Positions 18,017-27,032 of a stretch of DNA of 64,000 bases are shown piece by piece. Origin of the DNA: Streptomyces sp. NBC_00285 (GTDB taxonomy: Bacteria > Actinomycetota > Actinomycetes > Streptomycetales > Streptomycetaceae); assembly GCF_036174265.1 (NCBI RefSeq), contig NZ_CP108055.1, positions 2,914,001-2,978,000 of the forward strand, read 5' to 3'. Position 1 is the first letter of the stretch, and the number at the start of each line of letters is the position of its first letter. The notes under the pieces were generated by a model, which saw only the letters and a list, made by a program, of their open reading frames with translations, was not told the DNA's origin and made no database searches. A program made the position numbers and the translations under genes.

Positions 18017-18331
18017 TGCGAGAAGCGTGGATGGGGACGAGTAGCGGCGTACGCAGCCCAGAGCGACCCGGGGACGGTGGAAGCCCGGGGGCGAGCGCGA
18101 CGTGAAGATCACCCCGGAGCCGCCGGAAGAAAGCCTTGGATCAGTGGGCTCGGCCCACGGGCCGCAGGGGCTGGTAGACCCGGCATCGCGACCCCAATGA
18201 GGGGGCTCACCGACGCACACCACGTGTCGGCGGGCCAAGGAGGGTGGTACCGCGGGAGCGCGTCGAAATCGACGCACGGACTCTCGTCCCTCCGGACGGA
18301 AGGCAGCAAGTCCGCCGGAGGAAGCTCGCTG
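18017..18331 (+). promoter_or_regulatory. translational T-box riboswitch of ileS (isoleucine specifier ATC)
   Basis: The leader has T-box landmarks in order. AGTA occurs at about 18040. A long stem I spans about 18055-18115. The specifier loop reads GTGAAG-ATC-ACC, with codon ATC (Ile) at 18108-18110. The T-box AGGGTGGTACCGCG is at 18241-18254, where the TGGT bulge pairs with the ACCA end of uncharged tRNA-Ile. There is no terminator with a U-tract. Instead TCCCTCCGG (18287-18295) is complementary to CCGGAGGA (18315-18322), which holds the ribosome site. Uncharged tRNA should free the ribosome site, as in other actinobacterial ileS T-boxes. Confidence 0.92.
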
Positions 18332-21300
18332 ATGACAACGCCGACGTACCGCCAGGTGCCCGCCCAGGTCGACCTGCCCGCGCTGGAGCACGCCGTGCTC
18401 GACTTCTGGCGTGAGCAGAAGGTCTTCGCCAAGAGCCTGGAGCAGTCCGAGGGCCGCCCCGAGTGGGTGTTCTACGAGGGCCCGCCCACCGCCAACGGCA
18501 TGCCGGGCGCCCACCACATCGAGGCGCGCGTCTTCAAGGACGTCTTCCCCCGCTTCCGCACCATGCGCGGCTACCACGTGGCCCGCAAGGCCGGCTGGGA
18601 CTGCCACGGCCTCCCGGTCGAGCTCGCGGTGGAGAAGGAGCTCGGCTTCTCCGGCAAGCAGGACATCGAGACGTACGGCATCGCCGCGTTCAACGACAAG
18701 TGCCGCGAGTCGGTGACCCGGCACACCGACGCCTTCGAGGCGCTCACGACCCGCATGGGCTACTGGACCGACCTCCAGGACCCCTACCGCACGATGGACC
18801 CGGAGTACATCGAGTCCGTCTGGTGGTCGCTGAAGACGATCTTCGACAAGGGCCTGCTGGTCCAGGACCACCGCGTCGCCCCCTGGTGCCCGCGCTGCGG
18901 CACCGGCCTGTCGGACCACGAGCTGGCGCAGGGCTACGAGACGGTCGTGGACCCGTCCGTGTACGTCCGTTTCCCGCTCACCTCCGGTCCGCTCGCCGGT
19001 GAGGCCGCGCTCCTGGTGTGGACGACGACCCCCTGGACACTGGTGTCCAACACGGCGGTCGCCGCGCACCCGGAGGTCACCTACGTCGTCGTGACCGACG
19101 GCGCGGAGAAGCTCGTGGTCGCCGAGCCGCTCGTCGCCAAGTCGCTCGGCGAGGGCTGGGAGACCACCGGCCAGTCCTTCACCGGTGCCGAAATGGAGCG
19201 CTGGACCTATCAACGTCCGTTCGAGCTCGTGGAGTTCCCGGCAGAGGCCCACTACGTGGTCAACGCCGAGTACGTCACGACCGAGGACGGTACGGGTCTG
19301 GTCCACCAGTCCCCCGCCTTCGGTGAGGACGACCTCAAGGTCTGCCGCGCCTACGGCCTGCCGGTGGTGAACCCGGTCCGCCCCGACGGCACCTTCGAGG
19401 AGGACGTCCCCCTGGTCGGCGGCGTCTTCTTCAAGAAGGCGGACGAAAAGCTCACCGAGGACCTCCAGCAGCGCGGCCTCCTCTTCAAGCACATCCCGTA
19501 CGAGCACAGCTACCCGCACTGCTGGCGCTGCCACACCGCGCTCCTCTACTACGCGCAGCCGTCCTGGTACATCCGCACGACCGCCGTCAAGGACCGTCTC
19601 CTCCAGGAGAACGAGAACACCAACTGGTACCCGGAGACGGTGAAGCACGGCCGCTTCGGCGACTGGCTGCAGAACAACATCGACTGGGCGCTGTCCCGCA
19701 ACCGCTACTGGGGCACCCCGCTGCCGATCTGGCGCTGCGAGGACGACCACCTCACGGTCGTCGGCTCCCGCGCGGAACTGACTGGGCTCACGGGCACCGA
19801 CCAGTCGGACCTGGACCCGCACCGCCCGTTCATCGACGCGGTCACCTTCGCCTGCCCCCAGGACGACTGCGGACAGACGGCGACGCGTGTGCCGGAGGTC
19901 ATCGACGCCTGGTACGACTCGGGTTCGATGCCGTTCGCGCAGTGGGGCTACCCGTACAAGAACAAGGAACTGTTCGAGTCCCGCTACCCGGCCCAGTTCA
20001 TCAGCGAGGCCATCGACCAGACCCGCGGCTGGTTCTACACGCTGATGGCCATCGGCACCCTGGTCTTCGACAAGTCCTCGTACGAGAACGTCGTCTGCCT
20101 CGGCCACATCCTCGCCGAGGACGGCCGCAAGATGTCCAAGCACCTGGGCAACACCCTGGAGCCGATCCCGCTGATGGACCGGCACGGCGCCGACGCGGTC
20201 CGCTGGTTCATGGCGGCCGGCGGCTCCCCCTGGGCGGCCCGCCGCGTCGGCCACGGCACCATTCAGGAGGTCGTCCGCAAGACGCTCCTCACCTACTGGA
20301 ACACGGTCGCCTTCCAGGCCTTGTACGCGCGTACGTCGAACTGGGCCCCCTCCGCGGCGGACCCGGCCCCGGCCGACCGCCCGGTCCTGGACCGCTGGCT
20401 GCTGTCCGAACTGCACGCGCTGACCGACCAGGTGACCGAGTCGCTGGAGGCGTACGACACCCAGCGCGCCGGCAAGCTCCTGTCGGCGTTCGTCGACGAC
20501 CTGTCCAACTGGTACGTACGACGGTCCCGGCGCCGCTTCTGGCAGGGCGACAAGGCCGCGCTGCGCACCCTGCACGAGGTCGTCGAGACGGTCACCAGGC
20601 TGATGGCCCCGCTGACCCCGTTCATCACCGAGCGGGTCTGGCAGGACCTGGTCGTGCCGGTCACTCCGGACGCCCCGGAGTCCGTGCACCTGGCCACCTG
20701 GCCGGAGGCGGACCTCAAGGCGATCGACCCTGAGCTCTCGAAGCAGATGGTCCTGGTCCGCCGGCTCGTCGAGCTGGGCCGGGCCACGCGCGCGGAGTCG
20801 GGCGTGAAGACCCGTCAGCCGCTGTCCCGGGCGCTCATCGCCGCAACCGGCTTCGACTCCCTCGACCGCGAGTTGCACGCGCAGATCACGGAGGAGCTGA
20901 ACGTCAGCTCCCTGGCGTCCCTGAGCGAGGTCGGCGGCAGCCTCGTCGACACCACGGCGAAGGCCAACTTCCGCGCCCTGGGCAAGCGTTTCGGCAAGCG
21001 CGTCCAGGACGTGGCCAAGGCCGTCGCCAACGCCGACGCGGCCGCGCTCTCGCTGGCCCTGCGTGAGGGCACGGCGTCGGTCGAGGTCGACGGCGAGACG
21101 GTCACGCTGGCGCCCGACGAGGTGATCATCACGGAGACCCCGCGCGAGGGCTGGTCGGTGGCGTCCGACTCGGGCGCGACGGTCGCCCTGGACCTGGAGA
21201 TCACGGAGGAGCTCCGCCAGGCGGGCCTGGCTCGTGACGCGATCCGCCTGATCCAGGAGGCCCGCAAGAACAGCGGCCTCGACGTGGCCGACCGCATCAC

Positions 21301-21475
21301 CCTGCGCTGGACGGCGACGGACCCGGCGGTCGTCGCGGCCCTGTCCGAGCACACGCCCCTGATCTCCGACGAGGTCCTGGCAACGGCCTTCGCCCAGGGC
21401 GAGGCGGACGACACCTACGGCACCCCGTTCACCGACGAGGGCCTGTCACTGACGTTCCGCCTGCGCAAGGCGTGA
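18332..21475 (+). CDS. ileS: isoleucyl-tRNA synthetase, type 2 (IleRS2) with GXHH signature
   Basis: The 1047-aa class I synthetase charges tRNA-Ile. ATG 18332 lies ten bases after the GGAGGA at 18317-18322. Length and motif style fit the eukaryote-like IleRS2 type. The first signature, normally HXGH, reads Gly59-Ala-His-His62 (NGMPGAHHIEAR). The second is Lys600-Met-Ser-Lys-His (GRKMSKHLGN). The CP1 editing domain (TTPWTLVSNTAV, HQSPAFGEDD), an anticodon-binding domain and a C-terminal extension are complete. Swapped GXHH in IleRS2 has been linked to extreme mupirocin resistance. Expression is controlled by the T-box leader, and a strong terminator follows. Confidence 0.98.
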   Translation: MTTPTYRQVPAQVDLPALEHAVLDFWREQKVFAKSLEQSEGRPEWVFYEGPPTANGMPGAHHIEARVFKDVFPRFRTMRGYHVARKAGWDCHGLPVELAVEKELGFSGKQDIETYGIAAFNDKCRESVTRHTDAFEALTTRMGYWTDLQDPYRTMDPEYIESVWWSLKTIFDKGLLVQDHRVAPWCPRCGTGLSDHELAQGYETVVDPSVYVRFPLTSGPLAGEAALLVWTTTPWTLVSNTAVAAHPEVTYVVVTDGAEKLVVAEPLVAKSLGEGWETTGQSFTGAEMERWTYQRPFELVEFPAEAHYVVNAEYVTTEDGTGLVHQSPAFGEDDLKVCRAYGLPVVNPVRPDGTFEEDVPLVGGVFFKKADEKLTEDLQQRGLLFKHIPYEHSYPHCWRCHTALLYYAQPSWYIRTTAVKDRLLQENENTNWYPETVKHGRFGDWLQNNIDWALSRNRYWGTPLPIWRCEDDHLTVVGSRAELTGLTGTDQSDLDPHRPFIDAVTFACPQDDCGQTATRVPEVIDAWYDSGSMPFAQWGYPYKNKELFESRYPAQFISEAIDQTRGWFYTLMAIGTLVFDKSSYENVVCLGHILAEDGRKMSKHLGNTLEPIPLMDRHGADAVRWFMAAGGSPWAARRVGHGTIQEVVRKTLLTYWNTVAFQALYARTSNWAPSAADPAPADRPVLDRWLLSELHALTDQVTESLEAYDTQRAGKLLSAFVDDLSNWYVRRSRRRFWQGDKAALRTLHEVVETVTRLMAPLTPFITERVWQDLVVPVTPDAPESVHLATWPEADLKAIDPELSKQMVLVRRLVELGRATRAESGVKTRQPLSRALIAATGFDSLDRELHAQITEELNVSSLASLSEVGGSLVDTTAKANFRALGKRFGKRVQDVAKAVANADAAALSLALREGTASVEVDGETVTLAPDEVIITETPREGWSVASDSGATVALDLEITEELRQAGLARDAIRLIQEARKNSGLDVADRITLRWTATDPAVVAALSEHTPLISDEVLATAFAQGEADDTYGTPFTDEGLSLTFRLRKA

Positions 21476-21481
21476 GCCGAC

Positions 21482-21526
21482 GCGGAAGGCCCGGTCCCCC
21501 TGCAAGGGACCGGGCCTTCCGCGTAC
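21482..21526 (+). terminator. ileS terminator hairpin
   Basis: GCGGAAGGCCCGGTCCC pairs perfectly with GGGACCGGGCCTTCCGC around a CCTGCAA loop, starting about 8 nt after the ileS stop. It is strong and has no T-tract. Confidence 0.88.
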
Positions 21527-21571
21527 CCGGGACGTACGCAGGTGGGCGACACCGTGATCAACACGCGTAAA

Positions 21572-21610
21572 AGGGCGGGGCCCCGGATCAAAAATCCGGG
21601 GCCCCGCCCT
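21572..21610 (-). terminator. terminator of the divIVA end of the dcw transcript
   Basis: GGGCGGGGCCCCGGAT pairs with ATCCGGGGCCCCGCCC around an A-rich loop. On the minus strand it is followed by TTTTACGCG, giving a short U-tract. It lies about 35 nt past the divIVA stop and faces the ileS terminator. Confidence 0.88.
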
Positions 21611-21645
21611 GAACGCCGCCGACGCCTAAGGCGTACTAGAGGCCG

Positions 21646-22932
21646 TCAGTTGTCGTCCTCATCGATGAGGAACCCACGCATCGGCGAGGGAGCCTGGCCC
21701 ATCGGGCCGGGACCCTGCGGCCGCACCGGCGCCATCGGCTGGGTCATCGCGGGCGACATCTGCTGCTGACCGCCGTAGGACGGACCGGCCGGCGAAGGGC
21801 CGCCACCCATGCCCTGGTTGCCGTAGGACGGGGCGCCCGCCGGAGCCATGGACGGCGCCGGGGACGGCGGCAGCGACGCGGTCGCCGGGGCCCGCGGCGG
21901 AGCCAGCGAGTCGTCGGCCTGGGTCTCCAGCTGACGCAGCTGCGACTCGAGGTACGACTTCAGACGCGTGCGGTACTCGCGCTCGAAGCCGCGCAGGTCC
22001 TCGACCTTGCGCTCAAGCGTGGCGCGAGCGGACTCCAGGGAGCCCATCGCGACGCGGTGCTTCTCCTGCGCGTCCCGCTCCAGGGCGTCGGCCTTGGCAC
22101 GGGCATCCCGCTCCAGGCCCTCGGCACGCGAACGCGCCTCGCCGACAATCTTGTTGGCCTCGGAACGGGCCTCGGCGATCGCCTGGTCGGCGGTCTGCTG
22201 GGCCAGCGAGAGGACTCGGGCGGCGCTGTCGCCACCGGGGCCCTGACCGGGGCCACCCATCGGACCGCCCATGGGGCCGCCCATCGGGCCACCCATCTGC
22301 TGCTGCATGGGCTGGCCGCCCATCGTGCCCTGACCCATGGGGCCCTGACCCATCGGACCGCCCATGGGGCCCTGGCCCATCGGACCCTGACCCATCTGGC
22401 CCTGGCCCATCTGACCCTGACCCATGGGGCCCTGGCCCATCTGACCCTGACCCTGCGGGCCACCCTGGCCGCCGGGAGGCAGCTGCGGCGCACCGCTCGG
22501 CAGCTGGGGCGGGCCGCCCATGGGGCCGCCCATCTGCTGCTGCGGCGGCCCAGATATGCCGGCCGGGACGGGGGCACCGGGACCGGGCCCACGCATGCCC
22601 TGCTGCGGCATTCCCTGTCCGGGCATCCCACCCTGCTGCATACCGCCCTGCTGCATGCCACCTTGTTGCATGCCGCCCTGCTGCATGCCGCCCTGCTGCA
22701 TGCCGCCCTGCTGGTCCTGCTCCGGGGGCTTGCGCATGTTCTGCTGGTTCTGGGCAGCAGCGCGCGTGGCAGCGGCCAGCTTGGCGCGCAGGTCCTCGTT
22801 CTCGCGGAGCAGGCGGGTCAGTTCGGCTTCGACCTCATCGAGGAAGGCATCGACCTCGTCCTCGTCATAGCCTTCTCGGAGGCGGACGGTCGTGAACTGC
22901 TTGTTCCGCACGTCCTCGGGGGTCAACGGCAT
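21646..22932 (-). CDS. divIVA: DivIVA, polar growth scaffold (Wag31-like)
   Basis: The 428-aa cytoplasmic coiled-coil protein marks hyphal tips and recruits the polar elongation machinery; it is essential in Streptomyces. ATG 22932 follows GAGGTGAAGAG. The N-terminal membrane-curvature domain is canonical ([35 protein letters not shown]), with a first coiled coil to about residue 55. A long Gln/Gly/Met/Pro-rich insert (about 65-240) holds tandem QQGGM and GQMGQGP repeats. A second coiled coil (about 245-335, [18 protein letters not shown]) and a Pro-rich tail follow. The insert is a known Streptomyces feature. It is last in the dcw transcript. Confidence 0.97.
   Translation of the reverse strand: MPLTPEDVRNKQFTTVRLREGYDEDEVDAFLDEVEAELTRLLRENEDLRAKLAAATRAAAQNQQNMRKPPEQDQQGGMQQGGMQQGGMQQGGMQQGGMQQGGMPGQGMPQQGMRGPGPGAPVPAGISGPPQQQMGGPMGGPPQLPSGAPQLPPGGQGGPQGQGQMGQGPMGQGQMGQGQMGQGPMGQGPMGGPMGQGPMGQGTMGGQPMQQQMGGPMGGPMGGPMGGPGQGPGGDSAARVLSLAQQTADQAIAEARSEANKIVGEARSRAEGLERDARAKADALERDAQEKHRVAMGSLESARATLERKVEDLRGFEREYRTRLKSYLESQLRQLETQADDSLAPPRAPATASLPPSPAPSMAPAGAPSYGNQGMGGGPSPAGPSYGGQQQMSPAMTQPMAPVRPQGPGPMGQAPSPMRGFLIDEDDN
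22300..22706 (-). repeat. coding tandem repeats inside divIVA
   Basis: Two short tandem arrays encode the DivIVA insert. Bases ~22300-22460 repeat a 12-15-nt GGCCCTG(A)CCCAT unit (GQMGQGP). Bases ~22638-22706 repeat a 15-nt CTGCTGCATGCCGCC unit about five times (QQGGM). All units are multiples of 3, so length changes by slippage keep the frame. Confidence 0.85.
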
Positions 22933-22978
22933 CTCTTCACCTCAACGTAGTCGTCGGCATTCGGCAAGACCGTATCGT

Positions 22979-23263
22979 TCACAGCCGGCTCACGACGGAG
23001 ATCAGGATGTAGACGATGATCATCAGTACGAAGAAGGACAGGTCGAGCGCCACGCCCCCGAGACGCAACGGCGGGATAACTCGCCGCAGAAGCTTGAGCG
23101 GTGGATCAGTGACAGTGTAGGTGGCCTCCAGAACGACCACCATCGCCTTGCCGGGTTGCCACGAGCGGGCGAACTGGAAGACGTAGTCCATGACCAACCG
23201 GAAGATGAGCACGATGAGGAAACACATCAGCGCGATGTAGACGATCTGAACAACCACGCTCAT
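22979..23263 (-). CDS. YggT/YlmG-family membrane protein
   Basis: The 94-aa protein starts at ATG 23263. It has two membrane helices (about 3-26 and 72-92) linked by a loop with the family motif DPPLKLLRRVIPPLRLGG. It lies between sepF and divIVA, where ylmG sits in most Gram-positive genomes. Family members are connected with division-site organisation and membrane insertion, without a defined biochemical activity. It lies 72 nt after sepF and 46 nt before divIVA, in the same transcript. Confidence 0.93.
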   Translation of the reverse strand: MSVVVQIVYIALMCFLIVLIFRLVMDYVFQFARSWQPGKAMVVVLEATYTVTDPPLKLLRRVIPPLRLGGVALDLSFFVLMIIVYILISVVSRL

Positions 23264-23335
23264 TGCTGGTGCTTCCCTCTCCCCTGTTTCCGTGCTGCTG
23301 GGTACTGCTCGTACTGCTGATTCCGGTCCTGCGTC

Positions 23336-23977
23336 TCAGCTCTGGTTGAAGAACCCGCCCTCTGCGATGCGGGCCTTGTCCTCCGCCGTGACATCGACGT
23401 TAGCAGGCGACAACAGGAACACCTTCTGCGTCACCCGCTCGATGCTGCCGTGAAGACCAAACACCAAACCGGCCGCAAAGTCGACAAGTCGCTTGGCGTC
23501 TGTGTCATCCATCTCAGTCAGATTCATGATCACCGGGGTGCCCTCACGGAAGTGTTCCCCGATGGTACGGGCCTCGTTGTAGGTCCGGGGGTGCAGCGTG
23601 GTGATCCGGTAAGGCTCTCGTTCCGACACGACCTTGGGCATGATCACCGGTGCGTTCTTCTCCAGGCTTGCGCGCTCTTGTGTGATAGATGCCACGGGCG
23701 CGATACGCGCGGGGCGCATCGATTCCGCAGCCGGCGAAGCGGATCGGGACACCGGGTCGCGCGGCGCCGCAGAGTGCACAACTCTGACCGATTCGTCCCT
23801 TTCGGGCTGAAGTGCCTGATGAGACTGGTGTGACGGCTCGTGCCGTCGGCGGTCCCGCTCGGGCTCCGGGTCGAGTTCGGGCTCGAAGTCGTCGTCGGGG
23901 TCAAACCCGCGGCCGTCGTACCCGTCGTCCTCCACGAGGCCGAGGTAGACCGCCATCTTGCGCATCGCGCCGGCCAT
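23336..23977 (-). CDS. sepF: SepF, FtsZ membrane anchor/cell division protein
   Basis: The 213-aa protein starts at ATG 23977 with GGAGG eight bases upstream; a longer frame upstream is not SepF-like. The N-terminus [14 protein letters not shown] is the amphipathic membrane-binding helix. An acidic then Arg/Ser-rich linker (about 20-110) follows. The SepF/DUF552 fold spans about 115-200 ([47 protein letters not shown]). SepF polymerises and tethers FtsZ to the membrane, and is important in actinobacteria, which lack FtsA. A 129-nt gap separates it from yggS upstream and could hold an internal promoter. Confidence 0.96.
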   Translation of the reverse strand: MAGAMRKMAVYLGLVEDDGYDGRGFDPDDDFEPELDPEPERDRRRHEPSHQSHQALQPERDESVRVVHSAAPRDPVSRSASPAAESMRPARIAPVASITQERASLEKNAPVIMPKVVSEREPYRITTLHPRTYNEARTIGEHFREGTPVIMNLTEMDDTDAKRLVDFAAGLVFGLHGSIERVTQKVFLLSPANVDVTAEDKARIAEGGFFNQS

Positions 23978-24106
23978 TCTCTGAGTCCTCCGCTCTGTGG
24001 TGGATCGGCTGACGACTGCCAAGTGCCCGCGATCCACGAGGTCGTTACGACCGCCCTCCGGCGGTAATGACCATATTTTCTGCTGTGGTCCGACTTCCTG
24101 GCGACG

Positions 24107-24826
24107 TTACCCGAGCCTGGGACGGACTCCGAGTACCGCGGTGCCGACGCGTACATGTGTCGCCCCTGCCGCCACGGCCTGTTCGAGGTCCGCACTCATC
24201 CCTGCGGAGACCATGTTCGCAGCCGGATGGGATCGGCGCAGGTCGGTCGACAAATCCATCAACCGCTCGAACGCCGCCTGTTCGCGTCCCGCGTACTCAC
24301 CGGTGAGCGGAGCGACGGTCATCAGCCCGTCGAGCCGCAGCCCCGGGGCGCGAGCCACGAGTCCGGCCAACTCCTCGATCCCGCCCGGCGCCACGCCACC
24401 CCGCTCCCCTCGCTCACTCGCCCCGGCGTCCAGCGCGACCTGGATGAGACATCCCACTTCGCGCCCGACCCTCACGGCCTCCTTCGAGAGGGCCGTCACC
24501 AACTTCGAACGATCGACGGACTGCACGAGATCCGCGTAACCGGCCACGGATCGCACTTTGTTGGTCTGCAACTGGCCAACAAAGTGCCAAGTCAGCGGCA
24601 GGTCCGCGCATTCGGCAGCCTTGGGCGCCGCATCCTGGTCCTTGTTCTCGGCGACGTGCCGCACGCCGAGCTCCGACAGGATCCGTACATCGCTCGCGGG
24701 GTACGTCTTGGTGACCACGATGAGGGTCACCTCCTCCCGCTTGCGCTCGGAGACCGCACACGCGGCGGTGATGCGCTCCTCCACCTTCGCCAGGTTCGCG
24801 GCGATTTCGTCCCTGCGGTCCATCAT
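24107..24826 (-). CDS. yggS: YggS/YlmE-family PLP-binding protein
   Basis: The 239-aa protein is taken from the first of two adjacent ATG codons at 24826. It has the fold-type III alanine-racemase-like barrel that binds pyridoxal phosphate through the Lys of LIVVTKTYP. Family motifs HFVGQLQTNK, VQSVDR and SAGMSADLEQAV are intact. Members control PLP homeostasis and amino-acid balance and have no proven catalytic reaction. It begins 6 nt after pgeF ends, in the same transcript, the conserved ylmD-ylmE order beside ftsZ. Confidence 0.95.
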   Translation of the reverse strand: MMDRRDEIAANLAKVEERITAACAVSERKREEVTLIVVTKTYPASDVRILSELGVRHVAENKDQDAAPKAAECADLPLTWHFVGQLQTNKVRSVAGYADLVQSVDRSKLVTALSKEAVRVGREVGCLIQVALDAGASERGERGGVAPGGIEELAGLVARAPGLRLDGLMTVAPLTGEYAGREQAAFERLMDLSTDLRRSHPAANMVSAGMSADLEQAVAAGATHVRVGTAVLGVRPRLG

Positions 24827-24832
24827 GTTCTG

Positions 24833-25561
24833 TCAGCCCAGCCAGACATATCCCGCGAGTCGCCCCGTGGTGCGATCGCGACGGTACGAGAAATGGTCAC
24901 CGGACTCGAGGGTGCAGACCGGCGACTGCTGTCGGTCGCGCACTCCGAGCCGGTCGAGTTGCGCGTGCACTGCGGCGGTCACGTCGACCGCGGGTGTGCC
25001 CCAACTCGTCTCGGCGTGCGCCGCGGGTTCGACGGCGGCGACGTCGGCGCGCATCGACTCGGGCACTTCGTAGCACCTGCCGCAGACCGCGGGGCCGGTG
25101 CGGGCGACGATCCGGGCGGGGTCGGCGCCGAGTTCCGTCATCGCGCGCAGGGCGGCGGGGACGACTCCGGCGACCATGCCGGGCCGGCCCGCATGAGCCG
25201 CCGCGGCGATCCCGGCGACCGGGTCGGCGAGCAGGACGGGCACGCAGTCCGCGGTGAGGACGGCGAGGGCGAGACCGCGCTCGGCGGTGACGATCGCGTC
25301 CACCTCCGGCACCGTCCTCTCGCCCCACGGCGCGGAGACCTCCACGACGTCCGCCCCGTGCACCTGGTTCATCCAGACCACCCGCGTGGGATCGAGTCCC
25401 AGTGACTTGGCAGCCAGTTCACGATTGGTCCCCACGGCCTGGGGGTCGTCGCCGACCGCCCCGCCGAGGTTGAGCTCCTCATACGGAGCGGCGCTCACCC
25501 CGCCCCACCTGTCGGTGAAGGCGAAGTGCGCGCCGCTCGCGCTCTCGCGCTGTCCTATCAC
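24833..25561 (-). CDS. pgeF: PgeF/YlmD-family (YfiH) multicopper-oxidase-like protein
   Basis: The 242-aa protein starts at GTG 25561, overlapping the ftsZ stop by 4 nt (GTGA), so it is translationally coupled to ftsZ. DUF152/YfiH signatures include [40 protein letters not shown] and [11 protein letters not shown]. The Cys/His residues form the metal/active site. E. coli PgeF edits misincorporated L-Ser in peptidoglycan precursors, and other members act on purine nucleosides. Which activity applies here is uncertain; cell-wall editing suits this neighbourhood. Confidence 0.93.
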   Translation of the reverse strand: MIGQRESASGAHFAFTDRWGGVSAAPYEELNLGGAVGDDPQAVGTNRELAAKSLGLDPTRVVWMNQVHGADVVEVSAPWGERTVPEVDAIVTAERGLALAVLTADCVPVLLADPVAGIAAAAHAGRPGMVAGVVPAALRAMTELGADPARIVARTGPAVCGRCYEVPESMRADVAAVEPAAHAETSWGTPAVDVTAAVHAQLDRLGVRDRQQSPVCTLESGDHFSYRRDRTTGRLAGYVWLG

Positions 25562-26754
25562 TTCAGGAAGTCCGGCACGTCCAGTTCCTCGGCCGCGCTG
25601 TCGGAGTAGGTCCGCGACGGCGGAACCGGCGGGGCGACCGGAAGGTCGGCGACCGGCTCGGGGGCGGGCTGCGGGTCCTCCTTCGGCGTGACGCTGCCGA
25701 GCGAACCGAAGGACGGGCGGCTCTCGGTCTGCCGTACCGGAGTGGGCTCCTCGCGGCGGGCCGACGTCGAGGACGAGCCCATGACGGTCTCCCGGCGGGT
25801 CGGCGGCTGCCCCCCGTCGAAGCCGGCGGCGATCACGGTGACGCGGACCTCGTCACCGAGGGCGTCGTCGATGACCGCGCCGAAGATGATGTTGGCCTCG
25901 GGGTGGGCGGCCTCGCTGACCAGCTGGGCCGCTTCGTTGATCTCGAACAGGCCGAGGTCGGAGCCGCCGGAGATGGAGAGCAGCACACCGCGGGCGCCGT
26001 CGATGGACGCCTCCAGGAGCGGCGAGGAGATCGCCATCTCGGCTGCGGCCACCGCGCGGTCGTCGCCGCGGGCGGAGCCGATGCCCATGAGGGCCGAACC
26101 CGCCTCGGACATGACCGACTTGACGTCGGCGAAGTCGAGGTTGATCAGACCGGGAGTGGTGATCAGGTCGGTGATGCCCTGGACACCGGACAGGAGGACC
26201 TGGTCGGCCGACTTGAAGGCGTCGAGCACCGAGACCTGGCGGTCCGAGATGGACAGCAGGCGGTCGTTGGGGATGACGATGAGGGTGTCGACCTCTTCGC
26301 GGAGTTCCGCGATGCCGTCCTCGGCCTGGTTGGCCCGGCGCCGTCCCTCGAAGGTGAACGGACGGGTGACCACGCCGATGGTGAGGGCGCCGAGGGTGCG
26401 GGCGATGTTGGCCACGACGGGCGCGCCGCCGGTGCCTGTGCCGCCGCCCTCGCCGGCCGTCACGAAGACCATGTCGGCCCCCTTGAGGACCTCCTCGATC
26501 TCCTCGCGGTGATCCTCGGCGGCCTTGCGGCCGACGGCCGGGTTGGCTCCGGCGCCGAGTCCGCGGGTGAGTTCACGGCCGACGTCGAGCTTGACGTCGG
26601 CGTCGCTCATCAACAGCGCCTGCGCGTCGGTGTTGATGGCGATGAACTCGACGCCCTTGAGACCGACCTCGATCATCCGGTTGATGGCATTGACACCACC
26701 GCCGCCGACACCGATGACTTTGATGACTGCGAGGTAGTTCTGCGGTGCTGCCAC
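25558..26754 (-). CDS. ftsZ: FtsZ, tubulin-like cell division GTPase
   Basis: The 398-aa protein starts at GTG 26754. The GTP-binding tubulin signature GGGTGTG ([13 protein letters not shown]) is near residues 104-110, and the T7 catalytic loop [13 protein letters not shown] near 206-216. A Pro/Ser-rich disordered linker starts near 320, and the conserved tail DVPDFLK binds SepF. In Streptomyces FtsZ builds the sporulation ladders and is dispensable for vegetative growth. A 278-nt gap lies upstream, where promoters are expected. It is coupled by overlap to pgeF. Confidence 0.99.
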   Translation of the reverse strand: MAAPQNYLAVIKVIGVGGGGVNAINRMIEVGLKGVEFIAINTDAQALLMSDADVKLDVGRELTRGLGAGANPAVGRKAAEDHREEIEEVLKGADMVFVTAGEGGGTGTGGAPVVANIARTLGALTIGVVTRPFTFEGRRRANQAEDGIAELREEVDTLIVIPNDRLLSISDRQVSVLDAFKSADQVLLSGVQGITDLITTPGLINLDFADVKSVMSEAGSALMGIGSARGDDRAVAAAEMAISSPLLEASIDGARGVLLSISGGSDLGLFEINEAAQLVSEAAHPEANIIFGAVIDDALGDEVRVTVIAAGFDGGQPPTRRETVMGSSSTSARREEPTPVRQTESRPSFGSLGSVTPKEDPQPAPEPVADLPVAPPVPPSRTYSDSAAEELDVPDFLK

Positions 26755-26851
26755 GTCGAAGGCCTCTCGCCTCGAGTTACGTGTCGTCGCTTCGCGGGTG
26801 TGTGCGATCCGACGACTGATGCCGAATGGGACGGTCCGTAGTGCCGACCCG

Positions 26852-26876
26852 AACCCTAACGCTGAAGTTTAGGGTT
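26852..26876 (-). promoter_or_regulatory. inverted repeat in the ftsZ upstream region
   Basis: AACCCTAA and TTAGGGTT form a perfect 8-bp inverted repeat with a 9-nt spacer, about 100 nt upstream of the ftsZ GTG in a 278-nt gap. It may be a regulator site or leader hairpin at the ftsZ promoters. In Streptomyces this gap carries the sporulation-induced ftsZ promoters. Confidence 0.5.
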
Positions 26877-27032
26877 ACCAGTGTGTCTGTTCTCTGGAGT
26901 CTTCTGAACAGGACACTAAGTCGACAAGTGGCGCACGTTCAACGAACACGCCGAACCTCCCGTTTTTCTTTTCACCCTATGTGATCAGCCATAGCGGTGC
27001 CCAACCAGGGTGCTGGCCTGCACCAATGTGCG

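Noticed and set aside
17933..21352. A 1139-codon frame antisense to ileS
   Set aside because: ileS has full motifs and codon bias; the antisense frame has no recognisable domain.
22300..22706. Short regularly spaced repeats that could be taken for CRISPR
   Set aside because: They are contiguous tandem codon repeats inside divIVA with no unique spacers and no cas genes.
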